This document shows, piece after piece, positions 1 to 8,153 of a stretch of 64,000 nt of DNA. The position numbers were made by a program, and so were the translations under genes. Numbering within the stretch: position 1 is the stretch's first letter; each line of letters starts with the position of its first letter. Source of the stretch: DATFDN01 sp963767645 (GTDB taxonomy: Bacteria; Pseudomonadota; Alphaproteobacteria; Acetobacterales; Acetobacteraceae); NCBI GenBank assembly GCA_963767645.1, contig CAVYEW010000004.1:310001-374000 (forward strand), written 5' to 3'. The notes below the pieces were generated by a model. That model saw only the letters and a program-made list of their open reading frames with translations, was not told the origin of the DNA and searched no databases.

Positions 1-1118
1 ACGCGTCCGAACACCTGGATCTGGCGCGCGAGCTGTTCGCAGCGGCTGCCCGTGCTTTCGAGCGACATCAGCAGCCCGGCCTTGGCCTGCGCGCGGGCGC
101 GGGCAAGCTCGGCGTCCGACACCTGCTCCTGAACCTTGCGCAGCTCCTCCAGCGTGACCGGGACCAGATCCTCGGCCTCGCTCTCGCCGGTGCCGGCGTA
201 GATGCCGAACAGGCCGCCATCGTTGAACGGCGCGGTGAACGAGTAGACCGAATAGACCAGCCCGCGCTTCTCCCGCACCTCCTGAAACAGACGCGACGAC
301 ATCCCGCCGCCGAGCAGCGTCGACAGCAGCAGCGTCGGGTAGAAATCCGGGTCCTGGTACGCGACCGACGGAAAGCCCAGGACGATGTGGACCTGGTCGA
401 GATCGCGATCCTCGCGGAACTCCCCGCCTCGATAGCGCGCCGCGAGCGCGCCGGGAGCAGGATCGGTGGCGAGGTCGGAGAAGTGCGTCCGCGCCAGATC
501 CACGATCCGGTCATGCTCCAATGCGCCCGCAGCGGCGACGACGACATTGGAGGCCGGGTAGTGCCGGCGCATGTATCCCATCAGGACGGCGCGCGGCATG
601 GCCTGGATCGTGCCCTCGGTGCCCAGCACCGGGCGTCCGAGCGACTGGCCGGGGAAGGCCTGCTCCTGGAACCGGTCGAAGATGATGTCGTCCGGCGTGT
701 CGTTGGCTTGGCCGATCTCCTGCAGGATCACGCCGCGCTCGCGCTCCAGCTCCTCGGGATCGAAGGTGGAGTGGGTCAGGATGTCGCCGATGATGTCGGC
801 GGCCAAGGCCGTATCCTCCTTCAGCACCTTGGCGTAGTAGGCGGTCTGTTCGCGGGCGGTATAGGCATTGAGATGGCCGCCGACGGCGTCCATCTCCTCC
901 GCGATCTCGGCCGCGGTGCGCCGTTCGGTGCCCTTGAACGCCATGTGCTCCAGGAAGTGGGAGACGCCGTTCTCCGCCTCGGTCTCGTGGCGCGAGCCGG
1001 TCGCGACATAGGCGCCGAATGAAACGGTTTCAACGCGCTCCATGCGCTCGGTCACGACGGTCAGGCCGGAGGGAAGCCGGGTCAGACAGATGGCACCGGC
1101 ATTGGTCGAATCGGACAC
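1..1118 (-). CDS. M16 family zinc peptidase (processing-peptidase-like), C-terminus beyond window edge
   Basis: About 372 residues of a PqqL/mitochondrial-processing-peptidase-type M16 metallopeptidase are visible, and the reading frame runs off the left edge. The inverted zinc motif HFLEH lies at residues 54-58, followed by the NAYTAREQTAYYA segment typical of the family. The start is a GTG at 1118, preceded on the coding strand by GGAG five bases upstream; no ATG upstream fits. The gene follows thrC on the same strand with a 68-base gap, an order often seen in alphaproteobacteria. It probably cleaves peptides in the cytoplasm or periplasm; its substrate cannot be told from sequence. No signal peptide is apparent. 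Confidence 0.93.
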   Translation of the reverse strand, partial: MSDSTNAGAICLTRLPSGLTVVTERMERVETVSFGAYVATGSRHETEAENGVSHFLEHMAFKGTERRTAAEIAEEMDAVGGHLNAYTAREQTAYYAKVLKEDTALAADIIGDILTHSTFDPEELERERGVILQEIGQANDTPDDIIFDRFQEQAFPGQSLGRPVLGTEGTIQAMPRAVLMGYMRRHYPASNVVVAAAGALEHDRIVDLARTHFSDLATDPAPGALAARYRGGEFREDRDLDQVHIVLGFPSVAYQDPDFYPTLLLSTLLGGGMSSRLFQEVREKRGLVYSVYSFTAPFNDGGLFGIYAGTGESEAEDLVPVTLEELRKVQEQVSDAELARARAQAKAGLLMSLESTGSRCEQLARQIQVFGR

Positions 1119-1186
1119 GAGGGCTCCTTTTAGGATTCGTACAGTCATATAGGTTTTCCCATCGCTCTTATTAGCCGCGCTGCGTC

Positions 1187-2605
1187 TTAAAGAGACACTA
1201 AGGTCTGCGCGTTCCGCCGGGCGAAACCCCGCACCAGCGCCTGCACGGCGCGAAGGTCGTTGGGCGCCGTGACGAAGCGTTCCTCGCGCTGGTCGAGCCC
1301 GGCGAGCCGCGGCGGTGGGGCTTGGCGAACGCCAATGGCGCGCTCGACGGCCTCGGCGAACTTCGCCGGATGAGCGGTCGCCATAGCCACCGTCGGCACG
1401 CCGTTCCCGACGGGCAGCGCACGGGCAGCGGCGACGCCGATGGCGGTGTGGGGGTCGGCGACGTAGCCGCAAGCGCGATGGAGCCGGCCGATCTCCGCCT
1501 CGATCCCGGCATCGTCCAGGCGAAACCCGACGAACTCCGCGCGCGCGCGCTGCCAGGTCTTAGCCGGCACCTCCATCCGGCCGGTGCGCCGGAAGACGCT
1601 CATCGCCACCGCCGTGGCGGCGGGATCGCGGTCCAGGAGCTCGAACAGCAGGCGCTCGAAGTTGGAGCTGACCTGGATGTCCATGCTGGGCGACAGGCTC
1701 GGCTCGACCGCGCGGATTGACATATCGTTTTGGTCCAGGAAGCGCGCCAGGATGTCGTTGCGGTTCGACCCGACCAGCAGGCGGGCGATCGGAAGTCCCA
1801 TCCGCCCCGCCGTCCAGGCCGCCAGCACGTTGCCGAAATTGCCGGTCGGCACGCTGAACGCCACCGCCCGGTCCGGTGCGCCGAGCGCCAGCGCCGCCGC
1901 CGCGTAATAGGGCACCTGCGCGGCGACGCGCGCCCAGTTGATCGAGTTCACGGCGGAGAGCCGCAGCTCAGCGCGGAAATCGGCGTCGGCGAACATCGCC
2001 TTCACCAGATCCTGGCAATCGTCGAACGTGCCCTCGACGGCGATGTTGGCGACGTTGGCGGCGTCCACCGTGGTCATCTGCCGCCGCTGCATCGCGCTGG
2101 TGCGGCCGAGCGGGTGCAGGACGGCGATATCGACCCGCGCCCTGCCGGCGAACGCCTCGATAGCGGCCGATCCGGTGTCGCCGGAAGTGGCGGCGATGAT
2201 CGTCACCCGCTCGTCGCGCTCGGCCAGCACGCGATCGAACAGGCGGCCGACGACCTGAAGGGCCAGATCCTTGAAGGCGAGCGTCGGGCCGTGGAACAGC
2301 TCCTGCACGAACAGCGCGCTGTCGAGCTGCACCAGCGGCACCACGGCGGGATGGGAAAAGCCGGCATACGCCTCCCGGCAGATCGCCTCCAGCGCCGAAG
2401 CCGGCACCGCGTCGCCGACGAAAGGCGCGAGCAGGCGGGCGGCCAGCTCGGCGTAAGGCAGGCCGCGCAGCCCGCGCCATTCCTCGCCGGAGAGCGCCGG
2501 CCAGATGTCCGGCACGTAGAGCCCGCCATCCTCGGCCAGACCCGCCAGCAGCACGCCGGCGAAGTCGCGTACGGGCGCCTGCCCGCGGGTGGAGATGTAG
2601 CGCAT
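1187..2605 (-). CDS. thrC: Threonine synthase
   Basis: The 472-residue protein converts O-phospho-L-homoserine to L-threonine with pyridoxal phosphate, the last step of threonine synthesis. It opens with MRYISTRG, the usual N-terminal signature of the long bacterial ThrC class. The PLP lysine is K112 in HGPTLAFKD, and later come the SGDTGSAAIEAF and PTGNFGNVLA motifs that hold the cofactor phosphate and substrate. Length is normal for the family. It is upstream of, and on the same strand as, the M16 peptidase gene and is probably co-transcribed with it. The enzyme is cytoplasmic. Nothing suggests loss of function. Confidence 0.97.
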   Translation of the reverse strand: MRYISTRGQAPVRDFAGVLLAGLAEDGGLYVPDIWPALSGEEWRGLRGLPYAELAARLLAPFVGDAVPASALEAICREAYAGFSHPAVVPLVQLDSALFVQELFHGPTLAFKDLALQVVGRLFDRVLAERDERVTIIAATSGDTGSAAIEAFAGRARVDIAVLHPLGRTSAMQRRQMTTVDAANVANIAVEGTFDDCQDLVKAMFADADFRAELRLSAVNSINWARVAAQVPYYAAAALALGAPDRAVAFSVPTGNFGNVLAAWTAGRMGLPIARLLVGSNRNDILARFLDQNDMSIRAVEPSLSPSMDIQVSSNFERLLFELLDRDPAATAVAMSVFRRTGRMEVPAKTWQRARAEFVGFRLDDAGIEAEIGRLHRACGYVADPHTAIGVAAARALPVGNGVPTVAMATAHPAKFAEAVERAIGVRQAPPPRLAGLDQREERFVTAPNDLRAVQALVRGFARRNAQTLVSL

Positions 2606-2656
2606 GGGCCTCTTCCTACCGATGCGGGCTCCGGCAGGCGAGGGCGCCGGGAAGCA

Positions 2657-3100
2657 TCACGTCGCCGAGAATCGCCGGTGCGCGGTGAAGTGCAGCGCGC
2701 AGGCCCCATTGGTGAGATCGCCCTGCAGCTCATCGCCGTCCAGCCGTCCGGACATGGCAATGCTTCCCGCCTGACCGCTGACGGACCCGTCCGAACCGAT
2801 CGAGCCCGGCACGTCGGTCAGGTTGCTCCATCGGTAATTGAACTGCCCCCCTTGCACCATGAGGGCGATCAGGCCCGGGTGCGGGCAATCCCTCCGGTCG
2901 GCCTGGTAGCGGGTGCTGCTGCCCCGGTAGAGGCCGTCGATGCCGGACGGGACTGCATTGGCCGCGCTCGCGGCTGCCGCGGCGGTTTCAGGCGGGGCGG
3001 AGGCGACCGGATCGGGCATGGTCCGCACCGCCTGCGGCGCCGCACAGCCGGCGAGCAAGGCGGCGCCGAGCGCGGGCAGCGCCGCCCGGAGCGAGGTCAT
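2657..3100 (-). CDS. Small predicted lipoprotein of unknown function
   Basis: The 147-residue product starts with a short charged segment, a hydrophobic stretch and a lipobox ending in LLAGC at about residue 19, so it is probably a lipid-anchored envelope protein. The mature part begins with an Ala/Pro-rich linker, then a roughly 95-residue domain with GLYRGSS, CPHPG and NLTDVPGS segments, which looks like a small beta-rich domain. I do not recognise a named family. The ATG at 3100 lies 14 bases after the bactofilin stop on the same strand, so the two are probably one transcript. An envelope role beside a cell-shape protein is plausible but inferred only from position. Confidence 0.7.
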   Translation of the reverse strand: MTSLRAALPALGAALLAGCAAPQAVRTMPDPVASAPPETAAAAASAANAVPSGIDGLYRGSSTRYQADRRDCPHPGLIALMVQGGQFNYRWSNLTDVPGSIGSDGSVSGQAGSIAMSGRLDGDELQGDLTNGACALHFTAHRRFSAT

Positions 3101-3114
3101 CGCGTCGGCTCCGG

Positions 3115-3852
3115 TCAGGCGGCGTGCTCGGCCAGGGCGCGCACCGGCGGCTCGGATTTCGCCCCGTCGGTGAGCATTTCCATCCGGCCGGAGATCTGGC
3201 CGCCATCCTCGACCTGGAGCCGGCGGCAGCGCGCCTGGCCCAGCACCCGGCCGCTGGCGCGAATGACCAGGGCGCCGCGGGCTGTCAGCGTGCCGTCGAA
3301 AGTGCCGGCGATCTCGGCGTTTTCCACCTCCACCTCGCCCTTCACCATGCCGCCGAGCGAGATGGCGAGCTCGCTGGCCTGGATCATGCTCGCCTCGACC
3401 GTGCCTTCGACGACCAGGCGCTCCGCGTCCTGCACGGTGCCTTGCACGCTGATGCCCTGCCCGACCACCAAGGTGCGGCGCTCCGAGGCGACCGGACGTG
3501 GCGCGGGAGAGGACGGGGCGGATGGCCGGGGTGGCGCGGCAAGGGTGGACCCGGCCACACTTGCCCCGGCCGACGGGGACCCGTTCGGACCGGAGCCGCC
3601 GGAACCGGACGCGCTCAGGGCGCCAAGATTGGCGCCGAAAGAAAACGGCGGATTGGACATGGCAGGCGTCTCCTTGGGCACGGCGGGACGGAACGGGGGC
3701 ACGCCGAGTCCATTGTCGCCCGGCGTGGTAGTCACGAGCTCCGCCTGTCCCGGCGCGGCATCGTCCGCCTCCTCGGCAACAAGTCCGGCGGGAAGGGCGG
3801 CATCGGCGGCGGCCGGGTCGTCCGGCTTGCGGCGTTTGAACACGGGCTTCAC
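3115..3852 (-). CDS. Bactofilin family cytoskeletal protein
   Basis: The 245-residue protein has a Pro/Ala/Ser-rich disordered N-terminal half and a C-terminal bactofilin (DUF583) beta-helix from about residue 125. Typical repeats there are LVVGQGISVQGTV, VEGTVEAS, LAISLGGMVKGEVEVE and GTFDGTLTARG. Bactofilins polymerise without nucleotide and scaffold cell-wall enzymes or stalk and shape determinants at the membrane. The first ATG gives a basic start (MKPVFKRRK). An internal ATG near 3660 (MSNPPFSFG) is an alternative start that would remove about 64 disordered residues. The downstream partner is the small lipoprotein gene. Confidence 0.9.
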   Translation of the reverse strand: MKPVFKRRKPDDPAAADAALPAGLVAEEADDAAPGQAELVTTTPGDNGLGVPPFRPAVPKETPAMSNPPFSFGANLGALSASGSGGSGPNGSPSAGASVAGSTLAAPPRPSAPSSPAPRPVASERRTLVVGQGISVQGTVQDAERLVVEGTVEASMIQASELAISLGGMVKGEVEVENAEIAGTFDGTLTARGALVIRASGRVLGQARCRRLQVEDGGQISGRMEMLTDGAKSEPPVRALAEHAA

Positions 3853-4004
3853 CCCTGGATCGAGGGCTGCGGTGCAGCGAATCGGCTAGCATGGCGAGTC
3901 GCGCCGCAACAACAAGATCGCTCATCGCCTGCACGGAGGGCGCCCTGCACTCTGGCCGACGCTGCCGTCCCGGGCTAGGTCAGCGGCGGCAAAGGAGCAT
4001 GGGC

Positions 4005-4992
4005 ATGGCGGCAGGCTTCGACATCATCGGCATCGGCAATGCCATCGTGGACGTGGTGGCACGCGCCGATGAGGCGTTCCTGTCGCGGCACGCGATGCGC
4101 AAGGGCAGCATGACGCTGATCGACGGCGCGGATGCCGAGCGTCTGTACGCCGCGATGCCGCCCGGCGAGGAGAGCAGCGGCGGCTCAGCCGCCAATACCT
4201 GCGCCGTCGCCGCAGCGCTCGGCGCCCGCGTGGCCTATCTGGGCAAGGTCGCCGACGATCGCGCTCGGCGACGTGTTCCGCCACGACATCACAAGGGCGG
4301 GCGTGCATTTCCCGTCCGAGCCGCTGAGCGGCGGTGCGCCGACTGCGCGCTGCCTGATCCTGGTCACGCCCGACGGGCAGCGGACGATGCACACATTCCT
4401 CGGCGCCTCGGTCGCCTTTGCCGAGGACGACGTAGACGAAAAGCTGGTCGGCGATGCCCAGGTTCTCTACCTCGAAGGCTACCTGTTCGATCCGCCGGCA
4501 GCGCAGGCGGCGTTCCGAACCGCCGCCGCCGCGGCCCGCGCCGCCGGGAGGCAGGTCGCGCTGTCGCTGTCCGACCCGTTCTGCGTCGAGCGCCATCGCG
4601 ACGCCTTCCGCGCCTTGGTCCGCGGCGGCGTGGACATCCTGTGCGCCAACGAGGCCGAGGTGACGAGCCTCTATCGGGTGAACAGTTTCGCGGAAGCCGT
4701 CGAGGCGGCGCGCGCCGAGGTGAAGCTCGCGGCGCTCACGCAGAGCGAGGCCGGCAGCCTGATCGTGCGCGGGGCCGAGACGGTGCGGGTCGAGGCCGCG
4801 CCCGCCCGTGTCGTCGATACTACCGGGGCGGGCGATGCCTATGCCGCCGGGTTCCTGGCGGGCCTGACCTCGGGGCGCGATATCCGCGACTGCGGCCGCC
4901 TGGGCGCGCTCGCGGCAGCCGAAATCATCAGCCATTACGGCGCACGGCCCCAGGCGGACCTGCGGCGCCTGGCCGCGGCGGCGGGTCTCTGA
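4005..4992 (+). CDS. PfkB-family kinase, probable adenosine kinase, interrupted by a +1 frameshift
   Basis: The reading frame gives IGIGNAIVDVVARAD at the N-terminus and GGSAANTCAVAAALG. It then shifts at about 4260, where one extra C lies between GKVADD and ALGDVFRHD, and continues in the next frame to a normal end. The restored protein is about 328 residues. It carries the PfkB signature DTTGAGDAYAAGFLAGL with the catalytic Asp, and resembles alphaproteobacterial adenosine kinases that salvage adenosine to AMP. Of two in-frame ATGs (3999 and 4005), the second has better spacing from AAAGGAG. Either the gene is inactivated or the base is a sequencing error; the rest is well conserved. Sugar specificity instead of adenosine cannot be excluded. 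Confidence 0.85.
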
Positions 4993-5004
4993 GCGTACGC
5001 CCGC

Positions 5005-5334
5005 GTGTCGCTCAGGCGCCGTCTCCTCGATTTCTTGCGCGCGCGCCTCCGCGACGAGGCGTTGCCGGTGCGGCTCGCCTTCTGGGACGGCGAGGCGTTC
5101 GAGTTCGCCCCCGCGCCCGCGGTGACGATCACCCTGCGCTCCAAGCGCGTGCTGCGCCTGTTCCTGTCCGGCGACATGGGCCGGCTGGGAGAGGCGTACG
5201 CGCGCGGCGAGATCGACGTTGACGGGCAGCTTCAGGATATCTTGCGGCTGGGCATCCACATTGCCGAGCGCGTCGGCCGCTCCCGCCTGCTGCGCCGTAT
5301 TGGCCGCGCCACACGGCGTTTCACGGGGAGATCA
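5005..5334 (+). pseudogene. cfa: Cyclopropane-fatty-acid-phospholipid synthase, 5' fragment
   Basis: From a GTG at 5005, 12 bases after the kinase stop, about 107 residues match the N-terminal part of Cfa-type methyltransferases (FWDGEAFEF, ITLRSKRVLRLFLSGDMGRLGEAYARGEID). Homology ends near RRFTGR at about 5330, where accessory DNA begins. The matching 3' part of the gene resumes at about 9205. Roughly 30-40 codons between the two halves, including the expected HYD and CAYF region, are missing. The event was therefore insertion plus deletion, not a clean IS hop. The enzyme would normally add a methylene group from S-adenosylmethionine to membrane lipid double bonds. Confidence 0.85.
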
Positions 5335-5544
5335 GCAAGATCATCCGCAACGTGCTGCGCGAGACCGGGACGGCGCTCACGACCAAAGACATTGCGCTGC
5401 GCATGATGGCGGAGCGGGGGCTGAACGTGTCCGACCCGAGGCTCACCTGGACGGTTCAGAATCGGGTCGGCGCGTCGCTACGGAACTTGCGGGCGCGTGC
5501 GGTCGGAGCCCGGTATGGGGCAGAACTTGGTGTGGCGGATTTGA
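5320..5544 (+). pseudogene. Remnant of a small alphaproteobacterial hypothetical protein, frameshifted and lacking its start
   Basis: Reading from the cfa junction, the frame encodes FHGEISKIIRNVLRE, then TTKDIALRMMAERG and NRVGASLRNLRARAV. This resembles a small helix-turn-helix-like protein I recall as common in alphaproteobacteria near mobile DNA. At about 5500 the frame shifts by one base and ends as EPGMGQNLVWRI followed by TGA at 5542-5544, a plausible original C-terminus. No start codon survives upstream, because the left end is fused to cfa. Function is unknown. It is probably debris from an earlier insertion. Confidence 0.5.
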
Positions 5545-5569
5545 GGTGCGATGCGAATAACCTTTGGGG

Positions 5570-6535
5570 TTATCCGCCGGTCGGTACTTGCGGTTGTCCA
5601 GCCAAACCGAATATTGCCGGAGTGGGTTGAGGAACATTGCGTATTACGGCACGCCCGTCTTGGTTCTCAATAATCTTTATGACGGGAGTGTTCGTCGTTG
5701 AAAACATAAAGCAGTGATGCACCGTCAGGACTTTGTCCTGTAAACTCTGATCGTCTTCTAGAAGTTCAACTTTAAGTCCAATGTTCTTGCAGTCCTGATA
5801 GTGCAAGTGCTTGCTATGGGTCTTGTTAAGTTCAGCACTCGACAGTTTATCGACCACTGCGTGTGAGATTTTCGAACCTTCCGGCTTGGACGCAAACATA
5901 TTCATCTTCAGGCAATCTGTAACAAACTTCTTGGACCATTCTATAGCGTATTCACATTGAGTTAAGAAAGAAGGGGTGTACCTGTTCAATATTGGCGACC
6001 ATACATGAGCTTTCTTCGGGTCTTCGCTAATTTCCTCAAAAGCCCTGCGGAATTCACTTACGACCACATCGGCAGGTATGCCATTGATCTGGGGATCGAT
6101 TGGTCCAAGATTAGACTGTCGGCCCATAACAATGGTTTTACAGGCACACGCCAGCATGGTTCCAGCCGACATTGCAATCTGCGGGATAACGGCCCGCACA
6201 TTTTGGCCGAACATCTCCCTTAGATAATGCGCCAATGACTCCGTGGCTGCAATGTTTCCACCAGGAGTATGCAAAAGCAAGTCCAAACCCTTGGCACGAT
6301 CAAGCCCATGGATACAATTCATGAAAGCGTTTTTATCTTCATCAATAATGTCTATCCCTTCGTATTTTGGCTTAGACATAAAGCCAGAATAATATGCAAT
6401 TACATTCCTTCCGGTGTAATCTGAAAGAGCTTTAATGCTTTTTCTTCTTATCGTGTCTATAACACTGTTCAGAGCAGTCTGGTGGCGCTGCGTCTCGCGA
6501 ACTATTTCATCATGAACGTCGTTCCAATTCCCCAC
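5570..6535 (-). CDS. SDH-family Clp-fold serine protease (SppA-like)
   Basis: The 321-residue product looks like a member of the serine dehydrogenase proteinase family (PF01972), relatives of SppA and ClpP. Visible features are GLDLLLHTPGGNIAATESLA, the nucleophile region AMSAGTMLACA with the likely catalytic Ser, and SNLGPIDPQING. There is no signal peptide, and transmembrane character is weak. The start chosen is the GTG at 6535, because AAGGAAAG lies just upstream of it; an ATG 13 codons earlier is possible. Base composition is much lower in GC than the chromosome and codon use is unlike the neighbours, so the gene was probably acquired. The substrate is unknown. Confidence 0.85.
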   Translation of the reverse strand: MGNWNDVHDEIVRETQRHQTALNSVIDTIRRKSIKALSDYTGRNVIAYYSGFMSKPKYEGIDIIDEDKNAFMNCIHGLDRAKGLDLLLHTPGGNIAATESLAHYLREMFGQNVRAVIPQIAMSAGTMLACACKTIVMGRQSNLGPIDPQINGIPADVVVSEFRRAFEEISEDPKKAHVWSPILNRYTPSFLTQCEYAIEWSKKFVTDCLKMNMFASKPEGSKISHAVVDKLSSAELNKTHSKHLHYQDCKNIGLKVELLEDDQSLQDKVLTVHHCFMFSTTNTPVIKIIENQDGRAVIRNVPQPTPAIFGLAGQPQVPTGG

Positions 6536-6765
6536 GTGACTTTCCTTCCGCCTTCTGACTCTCTGGAAGAGCAACGCCAGAGGTAGTATAAGCGGCGACA
6601 GGAATGCGGTCTGAAGGCATTGTCAAGGCGTCGGTCGCGATTATTGGGCTAATTACTCCACTTATGAGCAGTCTGTTATACATTTCGATTGCCGATAAGT
6701 GATTTACCATTATAGCCACTCCAATCGAGTCCTACCAGCGTATCACATATCAGAGGAATGCCGGC

Positions 6766-6793
6766 GCCGTCAAGAATTTGCCGTCAAGAATTT
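6766..6793. repeat. 14-bp perfect tandem duplication
   Basis: GCCGTCAAGAATTT occurs twice, at 6766-6779 and 6780-6793, immediately to the left of the transposase stop codon. It could be a replication slip or the scar of the insertion end. No similar copy was seen beyond the promoter side of the transposase. Confidence 0.8.
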
Positions 6794-6804
6794 TCGAGTA
6801 CGCC

Positions 6805-7790
6805 TCACCTCAGGTTACGCTGCCAACACCCGCACCAATCGACGCTCGGCCGGCACGCCATCGCCAGCCCCATGACGGCCTGCGTCTGGCGCCCGTTGTC
6901 CATCCGGCGATGGTCCCCTCCCGCCAAGCCGCTTCTTGGGCGTAGCGCACGAGATACGGCCCGGCGACGTGGTGGTGGTGCCCGATCTCGGCTCGGCGCA
7001 TCCGGGAGAAGAACTCCTCCGCCCCGTTCGTACAGACGCCGCGCGTGTCGCTGTAGAGCGCCTGATAGTCGATCCGCTGCATGGCGTAGCGGGCCTGCAA
7101 GTCATTCCAGGCCGTGGACTTGTCCGCCATGATCTCAGTGCCCTTGGCGACGCGCGCGGCGATGAAGCCCAGGGCGGCACTCTCTGACTTGAACACGGCC
7201 GGCAGCGTGCGGCCTTCGCGCTCGCGAACCACGACCACGACTTGCCGCTTACCGGTCTGATTGCGAAGCAGGCGCCGATTCCGGCGGTTCTCTTTGTGGT
7301 TGGCTGGCTTGACGTAGCCGCCGAAGTAGCCGCCATCCAGCTCGGCAATCCGACCCTCGCCCCCGAGCTGCGCGCCTTTCATCTCCGACGCCATCGCCTC
7401 GCGCAGCTTGTGGGCCAGCACGAAGGCCGTCTTGTATTGCACGTCGAGATCGCGCGAGAGGGCGAGCGCGCTCTTGCCCTTCACTTCGTTACAGAAGATG
7501 GCGATGGCCGCGAGGTAGTTCCTGAGCGGCATCTTGTGATGCGCGAACAGGGTGCCGGAGGTCACGGAGAAGTCCTTGCGGCACGCCTCGCAGCGCCAGC
7601 GGAGTGCCCCGTTCGGGCGGCGGCATTCATAGACGGTCGGGCACTCACAGTGCGGGCACACTGGCTTGCCGCCCGTGGCGACCCAGCGGATGCGGATGAA
7701 GGCGGTCTCGGCTTCCTCGTCGGTCATGCGCAGAACGGCGCTCAGAGAGAGCGTCCGGGCCTTTGCTAACAGGAGAAAGTGTTGAGCCAT
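6805..7790 (-). CDS. IS1595-family (ISXO2-like) transposase, frameshifted near its C-terminus
   Basis: The protein has an N-terminal zinc ribbon (C45, C48, C67, C70), then an ISXO2-like DDE-type domain with D151 in AELDGGYFGG, D222 in IMADKSTAW, and N254 with E257 in NGAEEFFSRMRRAE followed by GHHHHVAGPYL. Near 6914-6922 a G-run on the coding strand shifts the frame. The conserved ending (RMDNGRQTQAVMGLAM, then PSVDWCGCWQRN) lies in the third frame and stops at 6805. Without correction the product would end in a nonsense tail at 6810. The restored length of about 327 residues is normal. A promoter and a 14-bp palindrome precede it. Clear terminal inverted repeats were not found. Confidence 0.9.
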
Positions 7791-7804
7791 ATGGTTTCAG
7801 ATAC

Positions 7805-7818
7805 GCGCCTTAAGGCGC
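7805..7818. promoter_or_regulatory. 14-bp perfect palindrome between transposase start and its promoter
   Basis: GCGCCTTAAGGCGC is fully self-complementary. It lies between the transposase ATG (7790) and the predicted -10 box at 7820-7825, where a bound repressor would block early transcription. The binding protein, if any, is unknown. Confidence 0.45.
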
Positions 7819-7819
7819 A

Positions 7820-7849
7820 TATATGGACTACACTTAGGGCGCTTGTCAA
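7820..7849 (-). promoter_or_regulatory. Predicted sigma70-type promoter for the transposase
   Basis: On the minus strand a perfect TTGACA (7849-7844) is followed after 18 bases by CATATA (7825-7820), about 30 bases before the transposase start codon. This is one of the few consensus-like promoters visible in the window. Confidence 0.5.
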
Positions 7850-7886
7850 CCATAAAAGATGCAAATATGCTCCCTTTGGATTGGAA

Positions 7887-8138
7887 ATGAGCCTTATGGG
7901 ACTAGCTGACACGGAAGCCGAGTTGGCGCTGCGTGTCTCGCGCTTACTCAAGGCCGAACTGAAGCGGGCCGGCCTGACCTATACGGATTTGGCGGAAAAG
8001 CTCAGGGAGCACGGCTTACCAGCCGAGACTGAGGCTTCTATCAAGGCCAAGCTGCGGAGAGGCACCTTCGCTGCAACCTTCCTGTTGGCAGCGTTGGCAG
8101 CGCTAGAAATGGAGGGGGTGAGGCTGGAAGACTTGTAG
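7887..8138 (+). CDS. DUF6471-like small protein
   Basis: The 83-residue protein contains LLKAELKRAGLTYTDLAEKL and then KAKLRRGTFAATFLLAALAALE. This is the layout of DUF6471, a short helical, probable helix-turn-helix family common in proteobacterial accessory regions. I chose the ATG at 7887 (MSLMGLADTEAEL). An in-frame ATG at 7779 would begin inside the transposase coding region and read through its promoter, which is unlikely. The gene is divergent from the transposase and lies 15 bases before the membrane-protein gene on the same strand. It may be a DNA-binding regulator of that gene; this is inferred from size and context only. Confidence 0.75.
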   Translation: MSLMGLADTEAELALRVSRLLKAELKRAGLTYTDLAEKLREHGLPAETEASIKAKLRRGTFAATFLLAALAALEMEGVRLEDL

Positions 8139-8153
8139 GTACATCAGAGCAAA

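Noticed and set aside
1730..3889. 719-codon open frame on the plus strand across thrC and the bactofilin region
   Set aside because: It is antisense to genes with clear motifs. Its translation is Arg/Gly/His-rich and shows no family pattern, as expected for shadows in GC-rich DNA.
6740..7860. Exact IS1595 ends and target duplication
   Set aside because: I compared both flanks of the transposase and found no convincing terminal inverted repeats or 8-bp duplication, so no precise element boundary is claimed.
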